Shown here piece by piece: positions 26,596-34,329 of a stretch of DNA of 64,000 bases. Position 1 is the stretch's first letter, and each line of letters starts with the position of its first letter. Both the position numbers and the translations under genes were made by a program. The stretch is from Paracoccus yibinensis (GTDB lineage Bacteria > Pseudomonadota > Alphaproteobacteria > Rhodobacterales > Rhodobacteraceae): the NCBI RefSeq assembly GCF_030846195.1, contig NZ_JAVCWH010000006.1, forward strand, positions 62,001 through 126,000. Direction: 5' to 3'. Under the pieces are notes generated by a model, which was not told the origin of the DNA, did not search any database, and was given only the letters and a program-made list of their open reading frames with translations.

Positions 26596-27700
26596 GCGCA
26601 GGCGCCTCGAAACCCCCAGCAGCGACGACCTGACCCGGATCGAAGAGGAGTTTCGCCGCGAAACCCATGGCCGCCCCTCGGTCGGGCCGGGGATCGCCCC
26701 GATCGCCCAGGTGGCGGCCGACAGCGCAGCGGTCGCGCCCACCGAAGGGGCCGATGCGCGTGCCGCGCGGGCGCGCGACCAGGCCGATGCCGAGCGGCTG
26801 CGGCACGCCGAAGGGCAGGGGCTGCTGATCGCCGAAATCCCGCTGGACCAGATCGACGAAGGCGCGATGATCCGCGACCGGATGGTCATGGGCGAGGACG
26901 AGATGATGGAACTGCGCCTGTCCATCGCCGCCAACGGACTGCGGCTTCCAATCGAGGTGTTCAGGCTGGAGGGATCGGACGGGCAGGGGGCGCCTTATGG
27001 GCTGTTGTCCGGCTATCGCCGCCTGCAGGCCTTTCGCGCCCTGCGTGACTTGGCGGGGTCGGAAAGATATGGCCGCATCCGCGCCCTGGTCCGCCCCCGG
27101 ACCGAGGCCGACGCCGCCTTCGTCGCGATGGTCGAGGAGAACGAGGTTCGCGAGGAGCTGAGCCATTTCGAACGCGGCCGCATCGCCGTGATCGCTGCCA
27201 ACCAGGGCGCTTTCGCCAATGTCGAGGACGCGGTGAACCGCCTTTACGCGACCGGGTCCAAGGCCAAGCGGTCGAAGGTCCGGTCCTTCGCGCTGATCTT
27301 CGAGGAACTGGGCGACATGCTGCGCTTCCCCGAGGCGCTGACCGAAAAGCGCGGCCTGCGCCTGTCTGCGGCCTTGCGCAACGGGTCCGAAGGCAAGCTG
27401 CGCCAGGCCCTGTCGTCGGGCGCCGCCGAGGATGCAGACCAGGAATGGCAGTTGCTGGAGCCCGTGATCTCGCAGGCGGAAGCGGCTCCGCGCAGTCCCT
27501 CGCGCGGCGGACGTCCTCGGTCAGGCCAACCTGCCCAGTATGGCTGGCTCGATGACCAGACCCTCCGCACCAGCAGCGGCGTCACCATCAGGCACGCCCG
27601 CGACGGCAAGGCCCATATCCTGCGCATCGAAGGGAGCATGATCGACAACGACCTGATGGAAAGCCTGATGCTGGAGATTCGCGCGCTTCTGGAACGGTAG
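26588..27700 (+). CDS. parB: Plasmid partition DNA-binding protein ParB
   Basis: A 370-residue ParB/RepB protein. The N-terminal ParB nuclease-like (CTP-binding) domain runs from about LIAEIPLDQIDEGAMIRDR through GLLSGYRRLQAFR. The helix-turn-helix region is near ENEVREELSHFERGRIAVIAANQ, and a helical C-terminal dimerisation end follows. It should bind the 15-bp palindromes at 25100, 26650 and 27701. It is translationally coupled to parA. One palindrome lies inside its own coding sequence at codons 21-26. Confidence 0.9.
   Translation: MVKRRRLETPSSDDLTRIEEEFRRETHGRPSVGPGIAPIAQVAADSAAVAPTEGADARAARARDQADAERLRHAEGQGLLIAEIPLDQIDEGAMIRDRMVMGEDEMMELRLSIAANGLRLPIEVFRLEGSDGQGAPYGLLSGYRRLQAFRALRDLAGSERYGRIRALVRPRTEADAAFVAMVEENEVREELSHFERGRIAVIAANQGAFANVEDAVNRLYATGSKAKRSKVRSFALIFEELGDMLRFPEALTEKRGLRLSAALRNGSEGKLRQALSSGAAEDADQEWQLLEPVISQAEAAPRSPSRGGRPRSGQPAQYGWLDDQTLRTSSGVTIRHARDGKAHILRIEGSMIDNDLMESLMLEIRALLER
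26650..26664. promoter_or_regulatory. parS-like palindrome inside parB, copy 2
   Basis: GTTTCGCCGCGAAAC is the exact reverse complement of the copies at 25100 and 27701, differing only at the central base when read on the plus strand. It lies within the parB reading frame, encoding part of EEFRRETHG. Confidence 0.75.
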
Positions 27701-27715
27701 GTTTCGCGGCGAAAC
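27701..27715. promoter_or_regulatory. parS-like palindrome directly after parB, copy 3
   Basis: GTTTCGCGGCGAAAC begins on the base after the parB stop codon and is identical to the copy at 25100. The parAB operon is therefore bracketed by parS-like sites. Confidence 0.8.
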
Positions 27716-27878
27716 CCCGAAGTTGACGTAAGGTCAAGGTTTACCGGCGGGCATCCATTGCCCATGTTGCCTGCCGAACAGAATCTGGAACCCCTGGCAT
27801 TCCTGCGACAGGAACCGGGGGGCGCTTTCGGCGTTCCGGCTGGTCCTTTCGACCAGTCGGTCGGTTCGGGGAGAGAAC

Positions 27879-30800
27879 GTGACGAAGACGAGAGACCTGG
27901 CGATCCTGTCCCTGATCGCCGTTTTGATATGTGCGGTGTTCATCCTTGACCTTTATGTCCGCCTGGGGACGGCGGTCTGGCTGATCTATATCATCCCGCT
28001 CGCACTCAGCTTTTCGACCGCCTTGCCCTGGGCGCCGGTCGCCGTTGCGGCGATATCCTGCGGGGCGATGGCGGCCGGATTCTTCCTGGACGGACAAGCC
28101 GGCATCGACCCGCGCATCGCCGCGGTCAACCGCACGATGGCCGGGATCGTCTATCTGATTCTGGGCAACATGGGCCGCATGCTGATCGGCAACCGCGAGG
28201 CCATGCACCGCGAGGCCTGGATCCGCGAGGGAGAGGGCCAGGTCGCGCAGGCGGTGCAGGGCGATCCCACGGCCGCGCAACTGGGCCGGGATGTGCTGCG
28301 GGTCCTGGCAGACCGGCTGGGCGCCCGTGCCGCCGTCGCCTATGCCGTGGACGGGCAGGGGGTGGAACGGCTGGCGGCTTGGGGCGTCGATGACGGGGAC
28401 AACCCAGATCGGGACCGGGGCACGCCCGGCCACCTGACCCGCGCAATCGCCGAAGGTCGGGCGGTGCATCTGACGCTGGACCCTGGTCAGGCGCTTGGCT
28501 GGGGGTCGGGCCTGGCGCGGGGGCGCGCGGCCCATGCGCTGATCGTGCCCACGCGCGAAGGACGGCTGACCGACGGCGTGCTGGAATTCGGCTTCGACGC
28601 GCCGCCGCCGGGCAGGGCGATCGACCTGCTGGACCGGGTCGGCGAACGGGTGGCCCTGGCGCTGCGGTCGGTGGCCTATCGGCGGCGCCTGCAGGATCTG
28701 CTGGAGGAAACCCGCCACCAGGCCGAGGAACTGCGCAGCCATGCCGAGGAACTGGCCGCCACCAACGAGGAGCTTGAGGAGCAGAGCCGCGCCCTGCAGG
28801 ACAGCCAGCGGCGGCTTGAGGAACAGCAGGTCGAACTGGAACAGCAGAACGGCCGGCTTGAAATCCAGACCCAGGAGCTTGAGGATCAGCGCGACGCCCT
28901 GGCCCGGTCGCGCCGCAGCCTGGAAGCCAAGACCATCGAGCTGGCGCGCGAAAGCCGCTACAAGTCGGAATTCGTGGCGAACATGTCGCATGAATTGCGC
29001 ACGCCGCTGAACGCGCTGCTGATCATGTCGCGGCTTCTGGCCGAGAATCGCAGTCGCACCCTGACCGACGAACAGGTCCGCTGGGCCGAAACCATCGAAA
29101 GTTCCGGCAAGGATCTGCTGGTCCTGATCAACGACATCCTGGACCTGTCCAAGATCGAGGCGGGCAAGATGGAGGTCGCGCGCGAAACCGTCGATCCGGG
29201 CCAAGTCGCCAGGAAGCTGGTCCGCGCCTTCGAGGAACAGGCCCGCACCAAGGGGCTGGAACTGGGGTTTGAGCTGGCGCCGGGGCTGCGCTCGATCCAG
29301 ACCGATCCCGCGCGGCTGGAACAGGTCTTGCGCAACTTCCTGTCGAACGCGTTGAAATTCACCGAACGCGGCCGGGTGACGCTGCGCATCGCGCCCGCGC
29401 CCGACGGCATCGCCTTTGCCGTCGCCGATACCGGCATCGGCATCGACCCCGACCAGCAGGACGCGGTGTTCGAGGCGTTCCGTCAGGCCGACGGCACGAT
29501 TTCCCGCCGCTTTGGCGGCACCGGCCTGGGCTTGTCGATTTCGCGCGAACTGGCCGACCTTCTGGGCGGACGGATCGTGCTGGAAAGCCGGAAGGGGCAG
29601 GGCAGCACCTTCACCCTGATCCTGCCCGATGGGGCCGACAAGGCCGCGCCCGCGCCCCTGGCCCCGTCCCGGCCCGCGCCGGATGTCGCCGGGGCAGGGG
29701 AGGAGCCAGAGGAGGACAACGCACCCCTGGCCGCGCTGCCCGGCCTGTCGGACGATCGCGACCGGATCGAGCCGGGCGACCGGGTCATGCTGGTGGTCGA
29801 GGACGACGCGGCCTTCGCGGGGATCCTGTGCGATCTGGCGCGCGAACTGGGCTTCCGCTGCGTCTGCGTGGATCGGGCCGATGATGCGGTGCGCGCGGCG
29901 CGGCGCTTCATGCCCCATGCGATCGTGCTGGACATCCGCCTGCCCGATCATTCCGGCCTGTCGGCGCTTGACCGGCTGAAGCGCGACACGGCAACGCGCC
30001 ATATCCCCGTGCATGTCATATCAGCCGAGGATTACATGCGCGAGGCGATGGCCCAGGGGGCGATCAGCTATATGCTGAAGCCGGTAGCGCGCGAACAGCT
30101 GGAAACCGCCATCCGCAACCTGGAACAGCGCCTGGAGGGCCGGCTGCGCCGCGTGCTGATCGTCGAGGACGATCCCGCCCAGATGGAGGGACTGCGCGCC
30201 CTTCTGGCCAGCGACGAGGTCGAGACCGTGGGCGCGGGCACCGCGGCGCAAGCCTTCGAGATCTGCCGCAGCCAGACCGTCGATTGCATCGTCCTGGACA
30301 TGACGCTGCCCGACGCGTCCGGGTTCGATCTGCTGGAACGGCTGGACGGCGATGGCACCGCGTCCTTCCCGCCGGTGATCGTCTATACGGCCCGCGCGCT
30401 CGACGAGGTCGAGGAACAGCGGCTGCGGCGATACTCCAAGTCGATCATCATCAAGGGCGCGAAATCGCCCGAACGCCTGGTGAACGAGGTGACGCTGTTC
30501 CTGCACCAGGTGGTGTCGGAACTGCCCGAAAAGCAGCGGCAGATGCTGGCCGCGTCGCTCAATCGCGACGCGCAGCTTGAAGGACGGCGCATCCTGGTGG
30601 TCGAGGACGACATCCGCAACATCTATGCCCTGACCGGCGTGTTCGAACCGCACGGCGCCACCGTGCAGATCGCGCGGAACGGTCGCGAGGCGCTGGAGGC
30701 GCTTGGCCGGATCAACGACGGGGCCGCGCCCAAGGTCGATCTGGTCCTGATGGACGTGATGATGCCGGAAATGGACGGGCTGACCGCCACGCGCGAGATC

Positions 30801-30965
30801 CGCAAGATCGACCGCTGGAAGACGCTGCCCATCATCATGCTGACCGCCAAGGCCATGGCCGAGGACCAGAACCGCTGCATCGAGGCGGGGGCCAACGACT
30901 ATCTGTCCAAGCCCCTGGACGTGGACAAGCTGTTGTCGCTGACCCGGGTCTGGATGCCGCGATGA
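27879..30965 (+). CDS. Hybrid sensor histidine kinase with three receiver domains
   Basis: A 1028-residue protein from GTG 27879, with GGGGAGAG just upstream. In order: two or three N-terminal membrane helices (about 5-75), a GAF-like domain (about 120-265), a long coiled coil rich in Glu, Gln and Arg (about 270-355), and HisKA with SHELRTPLN (His371). Next come HATPase_c with NFLSNALKFTERG and FGGTGLGLS, then three REC domains with phospho-Asp at 685, 807 and 959. It overlaps the CheR gene by 4 nt. No output DNA-binding domain is present, so it likely signals by phosphotransfer to partners. Confidence 0.92.
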   Translation: MTKTRDLAILSLIAVLICAVFILDLYVRLGTAVWLIYIIPLALSFSTALPWAPVAVAAISCGAMAAGFFLDGQAGIDPRIAAVNRTMAGIVYLILGNMGRMLIGNREAMHREAWIREGEGQVAQAVQGDPTAAQLGRDVLRVLADRLGARAAVAYAVDGQGVERLAAWGVDDGDNPDRDRGTPGHLTRAIAEGRAVHLTLDPGQALGWGSGLARGRAAHALIVPTREGRLTDGVLEFGFDAPPPGRAIDLLDRVGERVALALRSVAYRRRLQDLLEETRHQAEELRSHAEELAATNEELEEQSRALQDSQRRLEEQQVELEQQNGRLEIQTQELEDQRDALARSRRSLEAKTIELARESRYKSEFVANMSHELRTPLNALLIMSRLLAENRSRTLTDEQVRWAETIESSGKDLLVLINDILDLSKIEAGKMEVARETVDPGQVARKLVRAFEEQARTKGLELGFELAPGLRSIQTDPARLEQVLRNFLSNALKFTERGRVTLRIAPAPDGIAFAVADTGIGIDPDQQDAVFEAFRQADGTISRRFGGTGLGLSISRELADLLGGRIVLESRKGQGSTFTLILPDGADKAAPAPLAPSRPAPDVAGAGEEPEEDNAPLAALPGLSDDRDRIEPGDRVMLVVEDDAAFAGILCDLARELGFRCVCVDRADDAVRAARRFMPHAIVLDIRLPDHSGLSALDRLKRDTATRHIPVHVISAEDYMREAMAQGAISYMLKPVAREQLETAIRNLEQRLEGRLRRVLIVEDDPAQMEGLRALLASDEVETVGAGTAAQAFEICRSQTVDCIVLDMTLPDASGFDLLERLDGDGTASFPPVIVYTARALDEVEEQRLRRYSKSIIIKGAKSPERLVNEVTLFLHQVVSELPEKQRQMLAASLNRDAQLEGRRILVVEDDIRNIYALTGVFEPHGATVQIARNGREALEALGRINDGAAPKVDLVLMDVMMPEMDGLTATREIRKIDRWKTLPIIMLTAKAMAEDQNRCIEAGANDYLSKPLDVDKLLSLTRVWMPR

Positions 30966-31822
30966 CGCTTGCCCCCGTCGCCGCCGATCCTGCGGATGTG
31001 GTGGAACTGGACCTGTTTCTCGAGGCGCTGCATCGCCGGTGGCACTACGACTTCCGGTCCTATTCCCGTGCCTCGCTGGTCCGGCGGGCGGATCTGGCGC
31101 GGCAGCGGCTGGGCTGCGCCAGCCTGTCGGAACTGCAGGGGCGGATCCTGCGCGACGCGGCCGTGCTGCCCGACGTGATCGACGCGATGACCGTGCAGGT
31201 CAGCGAACTGTTCCGCGACCCGACCTATTACCTGGCGCTGCGCCGCGAGGTGATCCCGCATCTGCGGACCTTTCCGTCGCTCAAGGTCTGGGTGGCGGGC
31301 TGCGCGGACGGAGAGGAGCTGTATTCCCTGGCCATCCTGTTCCGAGAGGAGGGATTGCTGGACCGGACGCTGTTCTATGCGACCGATCTGAACCGCCGCG
31401 CCCTGGCCCGGGCCGAGGCCGGCGTCTATCCGATTGACCGGCTGCCGGATTTTTCGCAGAATTATCAGCGTGCAGGCGGGGCGGGGACACTGGCGGATCA
31501 TTACACGGCGGCTTATGGTCGGGTGGCCTTCGACCGTCGCCTGCGCGAGCGGACGGTCTTTACCGAACACAACCTGGCCGCCGACCAGGTCTTTTCCGAG
31601 GTGCATCTGGTGTCCTGCCGCAACGTGCTGATCTATTTCGACGCCTCGCTTCAGGACCGCGCCCTGGGCCTGTTCGCCGAAGGGCTGGCGCGCGGCGGCT
31701 TCCTGGGCCTTGGCTCGCACGAGACGCTGCGCTTTTCGGCCCATGCGCGGCACTTCGCGGCCTTCGACGAACCCGGCCGCATCTGGCGGCGCATCGCCAG
31801 CCCGGAAGACGCCCATGCCTGA
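30962..31822 (+). CDS. CheR-type protein-glutamate methyltransferase
   Basis: A 286-residue SAM-dependent methyltransferase. The CheR N-terminal helical part (residues 15-75) is followed by the SAM-binding GCADGEELYSLAI (about residue 112), FYATDLNRRAL and VSCRNVLIYFD. The SAM loop reads CADGEE rather than the usual CSTGEE. CheR enzymes methylate chemoreceptor glutamates, but no chemoreceptor or CheB lies here, so the target may be a kinase of this cluster. ATG overlaps the upstream stop (ATGA), and its end overlaps the next gene by 8 nt. Confidence 0.88.
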   Translation: MTLAPVAADPADVVELDLFLEALHRRWHYDFRSYSRASLVRRADLARQRLGCASLSELQGRILRDAAVLPDVIDAMTVQVSELFRDPTYYLALRREVIPHLRTFPSLKVWVAGCADGEELYSLAILFREEGLLDRTLFYATDLNRRALARAEAGVYPIDRLPDFSQNYQRAGGAGTLADHYTAAYGRVAFDRRLRERTVFTEHNLAADQVFSEVHLVSCRNVLIYFDASLQDRALGLFAEGLARGGFLGLGSHETLRFSAHARHFAAFDEPGRIWRRIASPEDAHA

Positions 31823-33638
31823 CAGACCCATCCGGTTCCTGATCGTGGACGACATCGCCGAGAACATCCAGGCGCTTGACGCGCTGCTGCGTCGCGACGG
31901 GCTGGTGATCGACCACGCCCAGACCGCCGCCGAGGCGCTGGAACTGATGCTGGTCCACGACTATGCCCTGGCGCTTCTGGACGTGCATCTGCCGGGGACC
32001 GACGGTTACGACCTGGCCGAACTGATGCGGTCCACCGAACGGACGCGGGGCGTGCCGATCATCTTCGTGACCGCCGCCGAACGCGACGAAACGCGCCGCT
32101 TCCGCGGATACGAGGCGGGCGCGGTGGACTACATCTTCAAGCCCATCGACCCGCTGGTGATGAAATCCAAGGCCGAGGTGTTCTTCCGCATCGGCAGGCA
32201 GGCCCGCGACCTGCAACGCCAGCACGACGAGATGGAGCGCATCGCCCATGACCGCGACCGCGCGGCCAGCCTGCTGCGCGCCCATACCGACAATTCGCCC
32301 CTGGCCTTCGTGACGCTGGACCAGGATCTGGTGATCCGCGCCTGGTCGAAGGGGGCCGAACGGATGTTCCGCCGCGATGCCGCCGACCTTCTGGGCCGGC
32401 CCGCGACCGAGACCGGCTGGCTGGATAAGGCGGGGGCAGAGGTGCTGGCGGGCTGGCTGTCGCCCGGCGATCTGGCGCCGCGCCATTCGGCGGAACTGCC
32501 CCTGGGCCATGCCGACCGGGGCGCGATCCCCTGCGAGATCCATGGCTCGATCCTGACGGGCGGCAACCGGCGCACCCTGTCGCTGCAGATCCTGGACATC
32601 ACCGAACGCCGGCGCGCCGAGGAGGTGCGGTCCCTGCTGGTGGGCGAGTTGAACCACCGGATCAAGAACACGCTGGCCAATGTCCAGGCGATCGCGCGGC
32701 AGGGTCTGCGCCGGTCGGGCAACCTGGCCGAATTCGAACAGGGTTTCGTCGGCCGCCTTCAGGCCCTGTCGCGCGCTCATTCGATCCTGTCGGATTCGAC
32801 CTGGTCCAGTGCGCCCCTGGACCAGTTGATCGACGACCTGATCCGGGCGGGCACGCTGGACGCCGACCGGCTGCGCCGCAGCGGGCCTGCGGTGCAACTG
32901 ACCCCCGACACCATGCTGCGAATGGCGCTGACCCTGCACGAACTGGCCACGAACGCCGCCAAATACGGCGCGTTGTCGGTTCCGCAAGGGGCGGTGCATC
33001 TGGACTGGGCGGTGCGGGACGGCGGCCTTGTGCTGACCTGGCGGGAAAGCGGCGGACCTGCCGTCACGCCGCCCGACCACACGGGTTTCGGATCGGACCT
33101 GATCGCCGCCGTGACCGGGGGCGACAACGATTCCGTCCATGCGGACTGGCGCCCCGAAGGCGTCGTCTGGACCCTTCGCCTGTCCGAGGGCGTCAGCCCG
33201 CTGGTCAGCAAAGCCGCCGCCGTCGAGGCGCCGCCAAGCGCGGTGCCGGGCCGGGCGACGATCCTGCGCGGCCGCAACATCCTGGTGGTCGAGGACGAGC
33301 CGCTGGTGGCGATGGATATCCAGGCCGAACTGGAACATGCCGGCGCGGGCCAGGTCCATGTCGCCCGCACCGTGGACATGGCCCTGTCAGCCCTGGCCGA
33401 GGTGCGGTTCGATCTGGCGCTGCTGGACGGGAACCTGAAGGGGCAGCCCGTCGATCAGGTGGCCGACCGGCTGCGCCGCGAGGCCGTGCCGTTCTGCTTC
33501 GTGTCCGGCTATGGCCGCGAACACCTGCCGCCCGGCTTTGACGAGGCGCCGCTGATCCAGAAGCCCTTTCCCCCCGCCTCGCTGCACCAGACCCTCAGCG
33601 AGCTTCTCTACGCCCGCGCCGCCCGCGCCGCCGAGTGA
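31815..33638 (+). CDS. REC-PAS-HWE histidine kinase-REC protein
   Basis: A 607-residue cytoplasmic signalling protein. The N-terminal receiver has phospho-Asp56 (LLDVHLPGTDG) and continues through DYIFKPIDP. A PAS domain follows (about 150-265; SPLAFVTLDQDLVIRAW). The HWE/HisKA_2 kinase has GELNHRIKNTLANVQ with His281, and the ATPase part has LHELATNAAKYGALS and TWRESGGP. The C-terminal receiver has Asp538 (ALLDGNLKG). ATG 31815 overlaps the CheR gene. With the hybrid kinase and CheR it forms a three-gene transcription unit. Confidence 0.9.
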   Translation: MPDRPIRFLIVDDIAENIQALDALLRRDGLVIDHAQTAAEALELMLVHDYALALLDVHLPGTDGYDLAELMRSTERTRGVPIIFVTAAERDETRRFRGYEAGAVDYIFKPIDPLVMKSKAEVFFRIGRQARDLQRQHDEMERIAHDRDRAASLLRAHTDNSPLAFVTLDQDLVIRAWSKGAERMFRRDAADLLGRPATETGWLDKAGAEVLAGWLSPGDLAPRHSAELPLGHADRGAIPCEIHGSILTGGNRRTLSLQILDITERRRAEEVRSLLVGELNHRIKNTLANVQAIARQGLRRSGNLAEFEQGFVGRLQALSRAHSILSDSTWSSAPLDQLIDDLIRAGTLDADRLRRSGPAVQLTPDTMLRMALTLHELATNAAKYGALSVPQGAVHLDWAVRDGGLVLTWRESGGPAVTPPDHTGFGSDLIAAVTGGDNDSVHADWRPEGVVWTLRLSEGVSPLVSKAAAVEAPPSAVPGRATILRGRNILVVEDEPLVAMDIQAELEHAGAGQVHVARTVDMALSALAEVRFDLALLDGNLKGQPVDQVADRLRREAVPFCFVSGYGREHLPPGFDEAPLIQKPFPPASLHQTLSELLYARAARAAE

Positions 33639-33942
33639 TCCTCCTAGGCGCGGCGCATCGATGGGCGCCGCAGGGATCGGCGCCTCGCTGGTCCTGGGCC
33701 GGATGAGAAAGGCGCTGCATTTCCGCAAGGCCGCCCATCTGCAAAACCCGTGTTCCGGCCTTTGCTGCGGTCTCTGATCGCTCGAAATTCCTGTGATCGA
33801 CAAGGGTAAGGCCCTGCGCCCGCTAGCCGGACCGGCCAAGGATTTCCTCGATCTCCTGCATGGGATGCGATTCATTCGGAACGCGTAATGGGTGTGCTTT
33901 TTGATCTAAAGCAAAGACGCGGTCCCGGCCGCAACCTATTCA
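33639..33942 (+). promoter_or_regulatory. nos promoter region with FNR/NNR-type box
   Basis: The 310-nt gap before nosC shows no gene. TTGATCTAAAGCAA at 33901-33914 matches the FNR consensus TTGAT-N4-ATCAA in nine of ten specified bases. Centred 41.5 nt further downstream would be base 33949, and TATTCA at 33937-33942 is a -10 element in just the right place for a class II promoter. Expression under low oxygen and nitric oxide through FnrP/NNR-type regulators fits nos genes of Paracoccus. The predicted start site coincides with the nosC start codon. Confidence 0.65.
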
Positions 33943-33948
33943 GACCGC

Positions 33949-34329
33949 ATGGAACGCGCCACATATCCATATAATCTGCGGCTTTTGCTGCTGATTCTGC
34001 CGGTGTTTCTGCTTTTGGCGGGAACATGGGGGCAGGGCTTCGCCTATGCGGCCGAGCCGATGACCGTGGTCCTGTGCAGCGACGGCGTGATGAAGACCGT
34101 CACGCTTGATCCCGAGGATACCGGCCACGATCCGCAGGACTGCCGCGATTGCCCGGCCTGCGCGCCGCCGCTTCCCGCAGCCCTTGCCCCGGCCGCCCCG
34201 GCTCCGCGCCCTGCGGACCGGGGATCCGCCATCCATCCAGGCGGGACCGATGCCGCCGTCCTGACCCGCAGCGCCTGTGGTCCCCTGTCGCGCGGTCCTC
34301 CACGTCAATCTCCCTGGTTCCGCGCATGA
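33949..34329 (+). CDS. nosC: NosC-like small exported protein
   Basis: A 126-residue protein. The signal peptide has core LRLLLLILPVFLLLAG and a cleavage site near AYAAE. Behind it are VVLCSDGVMKTVTLD and a CxxCxxC cluster (CRDCPAC), then a Pro/Ala-rich tail. Paracoccus nos clusters carry a gene of this kind, nosC, before nosR; its function is unknown, though the cysteines suggest metal or redox binding. Its stop overlaps the nosR start (ATGA). No good ribosome site precedes ATG 33949, and translation may be leaderless. Confidence 0.72.
   Translation: MERATYPYNLRLLLLILPVFLLLAGTWGQGFAYAAEPMTVVLCSDGVMKTVTLDPEDTGHDPQDCRDCPACAPPLPAALAPAAPAPRPADRGSAIHPGGTDAAVLTRSACGPLSRGPPRQSPWFRA

Noticed and set aside
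27800..27856. Hairpins TTCCTG-CGA-CAGGAA and CTGGTC-CTTTC-GACCAG between parB and the hybrid kinase, considered as a terminator
   Set aside because: Stems are only 6 bp and there is no T-run. They may be leader structures, but evidence is too thin for a feature.
27741..30014. 757-codon minus-strand frame
   Set aside because: Antisense shadow of the hybrid histidine kinase; rich in His, Gln and Arg with no motif.
33970..33975. TATAAT as a -10 element for nos
   Set aside because: It lies inside the nosC coding sequence, and its distance from the FNR-type box does not fit any standard spacing, whereas TATTCA at 33937-33942 does.
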